From: Tamarix chinensis
Lineage: Eukaryota; Streptophyta; Magnoliopsida; Caryophyllales; Tamaricaceae
Reading direction: 5' to 3'
Length of the DNA stretch: 64,000 nt
Assembly: GCA_030549775.1 (NCBI GenBank)
Contig: CM060174.1
Location: forward strand, 5,523,391 to 5,587,390
Part shown: piece by piece, positions 12,508 through 20,830 of the stretch
Layout of the letters: the number at the start of each line of letters is the position of its first letter
How positions within the stretch are numbered: the first letter of the stretch is position 1
Position numbers and translations under genes: made by a program
Notes under the pieces: generated by a model
Databases searched by the model: none
What the model saw: only the letters and a program-made list of their open reading frames with translations
What the model was told of the DNA's origin: nothing

Positions 12508-14099
12508 GTAAGTTGAATTTGTTCAGATTATAAAAATACAAGTCTGTTTCATATAATAATAATAAAATAAAAAAACATGTTCGCAGCCCCATTTTTTGAA
12601 TTCCCATTCGTCATTCTTTCCAGGGCTTCAAGAAACATTTTGCCGACAGTCCACCTACAAGCAGAGGTAATGTCACATACGTGTTGACCTATACAAAGTT
12701 TCAAACCTTGTCAAAGACGACATTCCGAACCGTAGCTTCAACCAAAAGGTCAATAAACGTAACAAGCCAGACATATAGTCCGCAAATACCAATGTTTCCT
12801 GCGTTTTCACGAACACTGCGATGCCGTAGAATCAGCGTTCTTTGGCTCTCTGACATTACCAACTCAGCTTTTAACCTACAAATGCATCTGATAATCCTAT
12901 AAAAAAAAATGAAGGAATCAGCAGTCATTTGGCTTAACAAACAATGGATACGAAGCACCCATTGATGTATGGATTACCATTGGTGATAAAAGACGGCACG
13001 CTCAAACTGCAGCAGGAAAAATACGGTCAGATAAATCAGCCAGCAGAAGCATTATGGACCACAGAATTCCCTGTTCACACAGTAAAATTGGTGCATATCT
13101 GGGATGTTTTTCCCGCACAAACAAAATTTAGCCGTCACGCATGTTGTTGTCCCGAGTGCAATATCAGAAGCTACGTTGTTCAGATAAATGTTAGCTGAGT
13201 TTCCCTTAGGCAGGGAGAAAAAAAGATACGAAGTTTCACAAGAAATTAATACTACAATAAAACCGATGGATGCCCACGCATTAACAGATGCATAGTATGC
13301 ATTGATATTGAGATGTAGCCACATTTATTCGTTCAGTTCCATTAATGATCACTCTGATTCAAATGTGATTTCCAAATGGAAGTCCCATTAATTAATACTA
13401 CTTGTAGTTTTAAGTTATCATAATCGACACAAAAAGTAAAACTGCACTTCATTATACGGTCACGAGAACACCTCCTACCTCATCATAAGTCTTGAAGCAG
13501 AACCTTGTTCAGATATTCTAGCATACTTCACACCCAAATAGAAAGTCATAAAATACCAAACAAATGATTACATCACGTCTTTTCACTCTCCTTATCCTCA
13601 ACAAAAGAAAAAGAGTGAGAACAAAAAGGCACTCGACTAAAAGAAAACAACAAGGTTTCATGTTTTACATCCATCCAGCTTTCAAGATCAGTATGCATTA
13701 CTTAAGTAAAATCGTGATTAGAAGCTGGCAGAATATGAAATATATTATACAGAGAAGCTCAGAAGAGAATTTCCACCCAAGATGATGAATTCCAAATTTG
13801 CTCCTTCCTCCTGCACAGAGAGATAAAAGTTTGAAAAGACAGAAATATGAAATCTTCGTAATGAAGTGTGAAGATGTTGAATAAAACGGCTGCACTAATT
13901 TTTTAACAAAAAGAAGCAATTTTGGAAGACAATTGAGCAAAAAAAAAAATCAGGGAAGAAAAAGCTGCAAGGTTTTATCTCAGGGATCAATGTAACACAA
14001 CAGTTCTACGCTCCACTGAGCAAAAGGTTGGTTCATGTAACAACAGCTGCTACACGCAACTCAACCTCACCAATGGGATGAGAGAAAAGTTGAAAAGGA
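12508..14099. other. Low-repeat DNA without recognised gene
   Basis: Apart from the candidate exon at 12624-12666, the stretch shows no known coding domain. An 84-codon frame at 12944-13198 (+), overlapped by a 90-codon frame on the other strand, is not recognisable. On the minus strand a good acceptor, CTCTGTGCAG, lies at 13811-13820, so DNA below 13810 could be a terminal exon of a transcript coming from 20.6 kb. Confidence 0.4.
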
Positions 14100-14191
14100 T
14101 CCTTCCTACCGGAGTCGAACCAGAGACCTAAAAATCTTTGTCTGAGCCGGTCACCAAGAGTCTGCCGCTCAACCAACTGAGCTAAGGTCGG
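14100..14191 (-). pseudogene. tRNA-Tyr relic, unit 1
   Basis: The most diverged unit. The A and B boxes are recognisable (B box GGTTCGACTCC), but the acceptor stem has two mismatches, the anticodon stem does not pair, and the anticodon position reads CTT instead of GTA. Not expected to be functional. Confidence 0.75.
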
Positions 14192-14272
14192 GTTATGTCA
14201 CACATAGCTCATAACTGCACATAAGCCAGCAGCTCAAGGAATGGGAAAATAGAACAAGAGGATGAAAAAGAA

Positions 14273-14367
14273 TCTGACCAGCCAGATTCCAACAAATGAC
14301 CTAAGGATTTATCTGTGGGTCAATCATCAACCGCCGTCCTCTGCTCTACCAGCTGGACTAAGGTCGG
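14273..14367 (-). pseudogene. tRNA-Tyr relic, unit 2
   Basis: The T-loop B box is broken (TTCGAA changed to TTGGAA), the D-arm is altered, and U33 of the anticodon loop is replaced (ACTGTAG has become ACGGCGG). Confidence 0.8.
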
Positions 14368-14450
14368 ATAATGTCACAAATAGTTCATAGCTGCACAAAA
14401 GCCACCAGTTCAAGAAATGGGAAAATAGAAGAAAGTAAGATGAAAATCAA

Positions 14451-14545
14451 TCCAACCTGCCGGATTCGAACCAGCGACCTAAGGATCTATGTGTGGGTCA
14501 ATCACCAACTACAGTCCTCTGCTCTGCCAACTGAGCTAAGGTTGG
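14451..14545 (-). tRNA. tRNA-Tyr(GUA) with intron, unit 3
   Basis: A complete nuclear tRNA-Tyr. The acceptor stem CCAACCT/AGGTTGG is fully paired. The third pair has changed from G-C to A-U on both strands relative to the usual CCGACCT/AGGTCGG, a compensatory change that argues for past selection. D-arm GCTCAGTTGGCAGAGC, anticodon GTA in ACTGTAG, a 22-bp intron after position 37, a sound T-arm with TTCGAAT loop, and discriminator A. Downstream on the minus strand only a T4 run (GATTTTCATC) serves as terminator. It is the only structurally intact unit in the left block. Confidence 0.85.
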
Positions 14546-14606
14546 ATCTTGTCACAAAATCCAGCTCAAAAAATGGGGAAATAGAAGAAAAGAAGATGAA
14601 AAAGAA

Positions 14607-14701
14607 TCCAGCCAGCTGGATTCAAATCGGCAACCTAAGGATTTATCTGTGGATCAATCACCAACTACAGTCCTCCACTCTACCAACTGAGCTAAGGTCA
14701 G
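14607..14701 (-). pseudogene. tRNA-Tyr relic, unit 4
   Basis: Anticodon GTA and the A box survive, but the T-loop reads TTTGAAT, the T-stem is mispaired (GCCGA against CCAGC) and the acceptor stem has mismatches. Confidence 0.8.
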
Positions 14702-14784
14702 ATCATGTTGCAAACAACTTATAGCAGCACAAAAGCCAGCAGTTCAAGAAAGGGGAAAATAGAAGAAAAGAAGATGAAAAAGAA

Positions 14785-14876
14785 TCCGAACTGCTGAATT
14801 CAAACCAGCGACCTAAGGAATTAACTATGGGTCAATCACCGTCCACAGTCCACGCTACCAACTGAACTAAGGTCAG
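14785..14876 (-). pseudogene. tRNA-Tyr relic, unit 5
   Basis: Shortened by about 3 bp. The anticodon position is changed from GTA to GTG, and the D-arm, T-loop and acceptor stem carry substitutions. Confidence 0.8.
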
Positions 14877-14960
14877 ATAATGCCACAAAAAGCTTACAGC
14901 TGCACACAAGGTCAACAGCCCATAGGAAGGGAATCTAGAAGAAAAGATGATGAAAAAGAA

Positions 14961-15054
14961 TCCGACCTGCCGGATTCGAACCATCACCCTAAGAATTTAT
15001 CTGTGGGTTAATTACCAACTACAGTCCTCCGCTCTGCCAACTTAGCTAAGGCGG
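14961..15054 (-). pseudogene. tRNA-Tyr relic, unit 6
   Basis: The B box is perfect and the anticodon GTA intact, but one base is deleted from the 5' acceptor strand (CCGCCT) and the D-stem is broken (GCTA against GAGC). Confidence 0.8.
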
Positions 15055-15137
15055 ATCATGTCATACATAGCTCATAGCTGCATAAAAGCCAGCAGTTCAA
15101 GAAACAGGAAAATAGAAGAAAGGAAGATTAAAAAGAA

Positions 15138-15231
15138 TCCAAACTGCCGGATTCGAACCAGAGACCTAAGGATTTATCTGTGGGCCAATCATCAACTTCA
15201 GTCTCCGCTCTGCCAATTGAGTTAAGGTTGG
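15138..15231 (-). pseudogene. tRNA-Tyr relic, unit 7
   Basis: A one-base deletion in the anticodon arm and a T-to-A change turn the anticodon from GTA to GAA. The acceptor stem CCAACCT/AGTTTGG has a mismatch. Confidence 0.8.
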
Positions 15232-15314
15232 ATCATGGCACACATAGCTCATAGCTGCACAAAAGCCAGCAGTACAAGAAACGGGAATATAGAAAAAAGG
15301 AAGATGGAAAAGAA

Positions 15315-15409
15315 TCCAACCCGCCAAATTCAAACCAGTGACCTAAGGATTTATTCATGGGTCAATCACCAACTACAGCCCTCCGCTCTACCATCTGAGC
15401 TAAGGTCGG
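15315..15409 (-). pseudogene. tRNA-Tyr relic, unit 8
   Basis: Full length with anticodon GTA, but the T-arm is weak (loop TTTGAAT, stem ACTGG against TTGGC) and the B box is degraded. The acceptor stem pairs only through G-U wobbles. Confidence 0.75.
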
Positions 15410-15488
15410 ATCATGTCACAAATAGCTCACAGCTGCACAACATCCAGCAGTTCGAGAAATGGAAAAATAGAAGGAAGATGAAAAAGAA

Positions 15489-15583
15489 TCTGACCTGCCA
15501 GATTCAAACCAGAGACCTAAAGATATATTTGTGGGTCAATCACCAACTACAGTCCTCTGCTCTGCCAACTGAGCTAAGGTTGG
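15489..15583 (-). pseudogene. tRNA-Tyr relic, unit 9
   Basis: Full length with anticodon GTA. The acceptor has two mismatches (CCAACCT against AGGTCAG), the T-loop is TTTGAAT and the T-stem has one mismatch. Confidence 0.75.
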
Positions 15584-15666
15584 ATCATGTAACAAATAGC
15601 TCATTGCAGCACAAAATCCAGCAGTAAAAGAAATGGGAAAATAGAAGAAAGGAAGATGAAAAAGAA

Positions 15667-15704
15667 TCCAACCTGCCGGATTCGAACCAGCAACCTAAGG
15701 ATTT
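15667..15704 (-). pseudogene. tRNA-Tyr unit 10, 3' half (split by insertion)
   Basis: The 3' half of a tRNA-Tyr unit on the minus strand (acceptor 3' strand, sound T-arm, part of the intron) ends abruptly at 15704 within the intron. The missing 5' half resumes at 18328. The DNA between is foreign: gypsy and dispersed repeats. Confidence 0.85.
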
Positions 15705-15744
15705 GATAGAGGTGAGTCTTGCCCAGGTAACCCAATTGAGAGAA

Positions 15745-17135
15745 TAGGCTTCCAGAGAATAGTAGCCCGATATGAGATCAAGTTTAGAGAAGTACCGAGC
15801 CCCTTGCAGCTCCTCTAGCAACTCCTCAAGAACCGGAAATGGGAATTTGTCTTTGATAGTAAGTTTGTTTAGCTCTCTATAATCTACATAGAGCGTCCAA
15901 CTATTGTCTTTCTTCTTAAATAAGAAAATAGGGTCAGAGTATGGGCTTGAACTAGGCTTGATTATGCCAGCTTGCAAAATTTCTTATCCTAATCTCTCAA
16001 TCACATCCTTCTGGATGGAAGAGTACATGTAGGGCCTGAGATCGATGGGCGCCTTGATTTAAAGGAATGTGATGATCGTGAGGGAGGGAGGCCTGTAGAT
16101 ACAGTGAACACTTTAGAAAATTTATCTACCATGATTTGTAGGTCTGGGTGTTAATTTAGGGATGTGCGTCCAGGGGGCAAGGTCAAGGCAGTAAGTTGAT
16201 CTGCCCTTTGTTTGTCCACCCTTAGGGAGCATAGTTGGATCTCTGCCTTTTCTGTGCTATCGTCAATTGCCTTGTTCACTCTCTTACCCTTTAGCAATCG
16301 TTTCTTACCATGGTGGGATCCTCTTAAAACAATCATCCTTCTCTACACTGTAAATTCCATGCACAACTGCTAGAAGTCCAATGTAATAGGACCCATGGTT
16401 GACAACCATTGCACTCCCAACACCATCTCGCACCCCCCTAAGGGAAGGATCATCACGTCTCCCTTAAATTCATGGTAAGATAACTTCCATCTCAAATCCT
16501 TATTGAGAGGTGATATGGATCTTGCTTCCATCCGCCACTACAATAGGAAAAGGTTGGGTAGGGGTCATGGGGCATCCTAGCTGCTTAGCCATTTGTAGAT
16601 CAAGGAAAGTGTGGGTGGATTGACTGTTGATAAGCACGCTCAATGCCTTTTTCTTGATCTGCCCTGTCACCCTCATAGTGTGATATGTGGAAACCTTGCT
16701 CAAGGCATGCACCAAAATGTGTAGGGTGTCCTCAGAGGATTGGTTCATTTCTGCCTCATTCACGTCCTCCATGTCATCGGCTACCTCACCTTCCATCATA
16801 TCCATGAAGAATATCTGGCTCTTGGAACATCTATGCCCTAGTTAGAATTTCTCTATGCACCAATAGCATTCATTTCAAGCACAATTGGCATCCATTTCCT
16901 TATAGGATATAGCTCAGAAGTTTCATCCTAGTGGAACCCTGATGTTCTATCCCGAGTAAGGAACAAGTTTAGGTGTATAGCTAGTTGTTTTGTGATCACC
17001 CTTTGGGTTGGGTAGTATAGGAATTAGGAGGTTTAGCTATGGGTCAAGTGTCTTTAATTTGGTTCTGAAAGGCAGCTTACTGCAACATAGCCAGATTGCA
17101 AGCATCCTTCAAGGTTAAAATTATCATTTGGCTTA
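15745..17135 (-). pseudogene. Ty3/gypsy gag-pol remnant (gag-PR-RT)
   Basis: Read on the minus strand, the order matches plant Ty3/gypsy polyproteins. First comes the end of gag ('LKDACNLAMLQ' near 17115-17080), then a decayed CCHC knuckle ('CIEKF*LGHRCSKSQ' near 16850). The retropepsin region (16805-16500) carries 'VLINSQSTHTFLD' where the family has a DSG active site, so it is catalytically dead. The PR-RT linker includes 'LPLGGCEMVLGVQWLSTMGP' (near 16440) and 'MIVLRGSHHGKKRLLKGK' (16336-16290). Last is the start of RT (15977-15745): 'AGIIKPSSSPYSDPIFLFKK', a 'VDYRELNKLTIKDKFPFP' equivalent and 'FSKLDLISGY'. The rest of RT, RNase H and integrase are missing. Several stops and frameshifts break the frame. 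Confidence 0.88.
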
Positions 17136-17229
17136 ACTCTAAACCGGTTTATCTGTTGGGTAATTGATTTATCCTTTGGATAATATCTGTTAACGGGTAA
17201 ATGGACTATTCATCGGGTAATAGTCATAC

Positions 17230-17440
17230 AATGAAATATCGGTACCGCCATTGCATATCGGCCGCAATTTTACAGTTTTTGGGTCAACCGCTACACGAAA
17301 TTCCGAAAATGCGGCCGTTTCAGAAAATCACAGATTTATCGCCATAATATCGGCGAAATTTTGGATATCGGCCAATATTTTACCGATATTGGCCGATATT
17401 TACCGATATTAGCCAATACTTACCGATATTTGTTGTGTAA
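17230..17440. repeat. CCGATATT-rich repeat
   Basis: TATCGG/CCGATA words recur throughout. At 17361-17432 they form a 20-bp tandem repeat of about three and a half units (TTTACCGATATTGGCCGATA and variants). GC-rich compared with the flanks. Not identified. Confidence 0.7.
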
Positions 17441-17739
17441 AAGAATTAAAAAATCACGCCGCGACAACCACAACATATAAAATATCATTCCGACATCCCG
17501 ATACCGCGACACCGCTACTGCAATCGTGACTATAACTGTGATTTTATTGTATGGTAACAAGCTAACAAATTTCCAACGGATACGGATATGGATGTGTAAT
17601 TGGATACTTGTTCAGGTACAGGTACGAATTCGGATACGGGTATGGACGTAGCCACCTGAAACCGCCCAATTTACATCTCTATCGGATCAGGATTAGGCCA
17701 AGCAAGCTCGTATTCGGCTTATTTCATGTTCGATTTATT

Positions 17740-18327
17740 TTGACGGATCAGGTTTGGATTAACTTGACGAATCAGAACTTTTTAAATTTTGATGGGTCTG
17801 GTTGGGTTCGCGCCATGCTAAACCTGAATTGAATCACTTTAGATTTGGGCCAAATCGGACATTAACTGCCAAAATTAATCTAAATCATTAACCTCGTAAG
17901 CACATACTAAATTTAACTTCATGTAAGCATGTGATTAATAATGTATTATTAATTGTTATTTGTTTATTATTATGGCTTTATAATGTTGTGTTTTACACAA
18001 ATAATCGGTAAAATTAGAATATCATTGGTGATTAAGTAAGTTTACAATGAAAGTAAGAAAAATAAATAAAATTTAAATAATAATAATTTATTTTTAAAAG
18101 CTTTAAATAAATAATAAGACATGTATATTTTTTTTTTATTATTATCATAACTGATTAATATCAAATTTAGTTTTGTCAAGTTGGGTTGATAGTGGGTTGG
18201 GTTAGTGGTAGGTCGGGTTGATGTCGGGCTATGGGTTGGAGTTAGGTTGGATTGATGAATTTAGCGGGTTGTGTTGGGTCGGGTTTTGTACGGGTCAGAC
18301 GAGTTAAGTCAACTTTTGCCAGCTCTA
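17740..18327 (+). repeat. Dispersed repeat family D, copy 1
   Basis: A block of about 590 bp. It has a left end with GGTTTGG/GGGTCTGG words, an AT-rich middle, and a right end of GGGTTGGGTT/GGGTCGGG words finishing near TTGCCAGCTCTAG. Its middle aligns by eye, reverse-complemented, with 46325-46860 and in part with 54130-54540: shared runs include 'TTATTAATTGTTATTTGTTTATTATTAT' and 'ATTTTTAAAAGCTT'. The ends resemble non-autonomous plant DNA transposons, but no TIR pair was confirmed. Confidence 0.6.
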
Positions 18328-18376
18328 GTCATTCGCCAACTACAGTCCTCCACTCACACAATTGTGCTTAGGTTAG
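18328..18376 (-). pseudogene. tRNA-Tyr unit 10, 5' half (split by insertion)
   Basis: The 5' half of the unit interrupted at 15704. The anticodon arm ACTGTAG and the D-arm position are recognisable, but the D-arm is degraded (GCACAATTGTGTGAGT). The acceptor strand is CTAACCT. Confidence 0.8.
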
Positions 18377-18459
18377 ATCATGTCACAAATAGTTCATAGC
18401 TATATAAATCAGCAATTCAAGCGATGAGAAAAATTAAATAAAAGAAAATGAAAAAAGAA

Positions 18460-18554
18460 TCCGACCTGCTGGATTCAAACCAGAGACCTAAGGATTTATC
18501 TGTGGTTCATGCACCAACTACAGTCCTCCGCTCTACCAACTGAGCTAAGGTTGG
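18460..18554 (-). pseudogene. tRNA-Tyr(GUA), near-intact, unit 11
   Basis: Full 95-bp unit with correct D-arm, anticodon GTA, anticodon stem and intron. Faults are one acceptor mismatch (A3 opposite C), one T-stem mismatch and loop TTTGAAT, which loses C56 and weakens the B box. Probably inactive, but the least damaged of the relics. Confidence 0.65.
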
Positions 18555-18639
18555 ACCATGTCACAAAAAACTCACAGCTGCACACAAAAGTCAACAGCCC
18601 ATAGCATGGGAAAATAGAAGAAAGAAAGATGGAAAAGAA

Positions 18640-18729
18640 TCTGACCTGCCAGATTTGAATTAGCAACCTAAGGGTGGGTCGATCATCAACTACAGTCTTC
18701 TGCTATACAAACTGAGCTAATAAGATTGG
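18640..18729 (-). pseudogene. tRNA-Tyr relic, unit 12
   Basis: Part of the intron is deleted, three bases are inserted near the acceptor/D-arm junction (CCAATCTTATTAGCTC), and the T-arm is changed. Confidence 0.8.
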
Positions 18730-18802
18730 ATCATGTCACAAATAGCTCATAGCTGCATTCAACTCAGCAGTTAAAGGGATGAGAAAATAAAATAAAAAAG
18801 AA

Positions 18803-18897
18803 TCCGACCTGCCGGATTTGAACCAGCGACCTAAGGATTTATCTGTGGGTCATTTGCCAACTACAGTCCTCCGCTCTACCAACTGAGCTAAGGTCGG
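18803..18897 (-). tRNA. tRNA-Tyr(GUA) with intron, unit 13
   Basis: Structurally complete: acceptor CCGACCT/AGGTCGG, D-arm GCTCAGTTGGTAGAGC, anticodon stem GAGGA/TCCTT, anticodon GTA, a 22-bp intron after position 37, T-arm GCTGG/CCGGC with permitted loop TTCAAAT, and discriminator A. A run of six T residues follows on the minus strand as Pol III terminator. The nuclear tyrosine tRNA intron is required for pseudouridylation of the anticodon in known systems. Confidence 0.92.
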
Positions 18898-18988
18898 ATC
18901 ATGTCACAAATAGTTCATAGGCTCATAGCTCCATACAAGTCAGCAGTTCAAGAGATGAGAAAATAAAATAAAAGAAAACGAAAAAGAA

Positions 18989-19083
18989 TCCGACCTGCCG
19001 GATTCGAACCAGCGACCTAAGGATTTATCTGTGGGTCATTCACCAACTACAGTCCTCCGCTCTACCAACTGAGCTAAGGTCGG
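18989..19083 (-). tRNA. tRNA-Tyr(GUA) with intron, unit 14
   Basis: The canonical copy and first unit in transcriptional order. Every stem pairs, the A box is TTAGCTCAGTTGG and the B box GGTTCGAATCC, the anticodon is GTA, the intron 22 bp, the discriminator A, and a T5 run in ATTCTTTTTCG follows. The upstream sequence on the minus strand is the conserved 'atttgtgacatgat' spacer shared by all units. Confidence 0.95.
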
Positions 19084-19499
19084 ATCATGTCAGAGGAGCT
19101 GTACATGATCCACTAACTCCGAATGAGACCACAAATAACATAACATATCATAAGCAAATCCTGAAAAAAATTCATTATCATGAAAGAGCTGTATATAAAT
19201 ATATGTATTGGAACATAAATAACATAAAGGAACACATATGTGCTGTTCTGAAATGAAGCAACAGGTAGCAAAAGCAGAAAAAGCATTTTTATTATTAGAA
19301 AATAATAAGCATTTCAGAATGTAAGATAGAATCCATGTAAATTATGTGAACTTCATCATTGTGTGACACCAAATAACATATAACAAGTGGGAAAACTACG
19401 ACGAGTTAAAATGGAATGTACAGAGAAGATGATTCTGAAAACCACAAGCTTTTAATGTTTTTGAGAACTGATCAGGTGGATGTGAAATTGTAATCGAAG

Positions 19500-19971
19500 G
19501 GATAGTCCACAAGGCTTCAACATGAACTATTTATCAGTGTGGGATTTTTGTTTGTATCTAACAATTCTCCCCCATAACAAAGTAACACACAGCCTCCCCT
19601 CACCAGGAAGACAATACTCCATTGAGTCAACTACTCATCTTCACTACATTGATGGACAAGCCTTACGTGAAGCACCAAAGTATTACCTTACCTCAAAATC
19701 TCCTTCCTCTATCTAGGTCAACTCGGTCTTTCCATTAGAGTATTAAACAACTTCCATTGGAGATTCCGATGATACCCACCTAGGTTACAAACCAAGCTTT
19801 GGCACCATTTGTTAGGAATAAAAACCTGGCCTAGACCACATTCAATAAGGAAGAACCCAAGACCATATTCATATATAAGATCAAGAGAAGTTCCACCCTA
19901 AAACCAACCAATTGTTAATAGGAGTAACCCACTAGATTTATATATCGTGGGATTTTTGTTCGCAACCAACA
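19500..19971 (-). mobile_element. TRIM-like miniature LTR retroelement
   Basis: Read on the minus strand. A 5' LTR of 162 bp (19971-19810) starts TGTTGGTTGCGAAC and ends CCTAACA. Two bases later comes a primer-binding-site-like TGGTGCCAAAGC (19807-19796), close to the TGGTATCAGAGC complementary to initiator tRNA-Met. A non-coding interior of about 230 bp follows. A polypurine tract GGGGGAGAAT (19573-19564) directly precedes a second LTR start, TGTTAGATACAAAC (19563 downward). Both LTR starts share ACAAAAATCCCAC. The second LTR decays after about 45-60 bp, so the left boundary is approximate. The size fits terminal-repeat retrotransposons in miniature. Confidence 0.68.
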
Positions 19972-20598
19972 AATCAGACTCTTAATAGTTGTCGGTCAAA
20001 AAGTGGAAAGGAACACTCGATTGCAAAAATCAAATGCTGTAAACAAGCAAGGATCAATTCAATTTCTTTAAACGAATTCGGAAACTTTTAGCAATATTAT
20101 TCTACATCACTCCCGGTTGAGGTGAATTTTGGTCTTCAGAGATGTAGCCTTTGGGATAACAGAACTCATCATCCAGTACTAGCACAGAGACTATGCCACG
20201 TTAATCAAATCAGAATACAAAAGCTGACTTTCAAAGAACAAAGAATAGCAACTAAAATAAGCATGCTGCTCAATGCTGACACTGTAGCTAGTCATAAATA
20301 CACACACAAAAGAAGGAAAAAAAAAATGAAATTAAAAGGTTGGATCAGACATTGATCCCAAAGAAAACGAAAACATGGTGCGCACGACCTCACGACTATC
20401 GCAACGAATTTTCACCAAAATATTCGGAATCCTAATATTAAATCAAGCATGCAGCAGCTCTATCAGAATAACAAATTCCGAAATTCGTCGCTTTCTCATT
20501 CCCAGTATCTGTATTTACAGAAAGCTAATTAGGGAACCCTAAATCTGGTAATAAGTTAGACTTCTATCTCGTGACAAAAAATGAAAAGTTCAACTTAC
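19972..20598. other. Low-repeat DNA, no gene recognised
   Basis: Moderate AT content with no repeat signature. Open frames here (for example 20122-20355) are short and unrecognised. On the minus strand it lies just downstream of a strong splice donor at 20598, so it may be intronic. Confidence 0.4.
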
Positions 20599-20800
20599 CT
20601 TGGATGAGGGCGTGGATGGTCAGAAAAAAAAAATCCAGCTGCAAATTTTGCTTCGCCAAGCCGTGATGAACCTTACAGTGTTTGGAAGTAGGAGTCAGAA
20701 GTGGCCGGAGGTGCTGGCCAGTGGCCACCGCTATATGAGGTAGCGACTTGGATAGTTTTCACCTTGTTACCAAAAAGGCGATACCCTCGCCGGCCTCTGC
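20599..20800 (-). other. Candidate 5' non-coding exon with strong donor
   Basis: On the minus strand the sequence is GC-richer, with CCGGCC words near 20790-20810 as in many plant 5' UTRs, and ends in a consensus donor CCAAG|GTAAGTTG (junction at 20599). No ATG-led frame is apparent, so it would be an untranslated leader or a non-coding RNA exon. Any downstream exon is unproven; a good acceptor on the same strand lies at 13811. Confidence 0.3.
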
Positions 20801-20830
20801 CAGCCGGCCCGACAGCACAGAAGGAGGTAA

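Larger units (their letters stand above)
15705..18327. mobile_element. Composite 2.6-kb insertion splitting a tRNA-Tyr unit
   Basis: This block lies between the two halves of tRNA unit 10. It consists of a Ty3/gypsy gag-pol remnant (to about 17135, minus), a CCGATATT-rich repeat (17230-17440), a 'ggatacggatatgg'-type repeat (17580-17690) and a dispersed AT-rich element with CGGGTTGGG-like ends (about 17740-18327). About nine bases of the tRNA intron are missing between the two breakpoints and no clean target-site duplication is visible. The block therefore did not arise from one simple insertion. Confidence 0.8.
14040..19100 (-). repeat. Tandem tRNA-Tyr array, ~177-bp unit, interrupted
   Basis: About 14 head-to-tail units each contain one tRNA-Tyr(GUA) gene or relic (about 95 bp including a 22-bp intron) plus a conserved spacer of about 80 bp. 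The plus strand of the spacer reads 'atcatgtcacaaatagctcatagctgc...aaatgggaaaatagaagaaagg'. Start-to-start distances are 173, 178, 156, 178, 176, 177, 177, 174 and 178 bp in the left block and 180, 163 and 186 bp in the right block. The array is split at 15705-18327 by inserted retroelement and repeat DNA inside one unit. Tandem tRNA-Tyr clusters are known from plants such as Arabidopsis. Here most units have decayed and three remain apparently intact. Confidence 0.92.

Noticed and set aside
12944..13198. 84-codon frame with two Cys residues near its end as a zinc-finger gene
   Set aside because: A single CCCPEC-like cluster without the rest of any known finger, and a competing frame of similar length on the other strand.
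14371..15627. Open frames of 117 and 130 codons on the plus strand
   Set aside because: They run antisense through tRNA-Tyr units and their repeated peptide text simply mirrors the tandem repeat.
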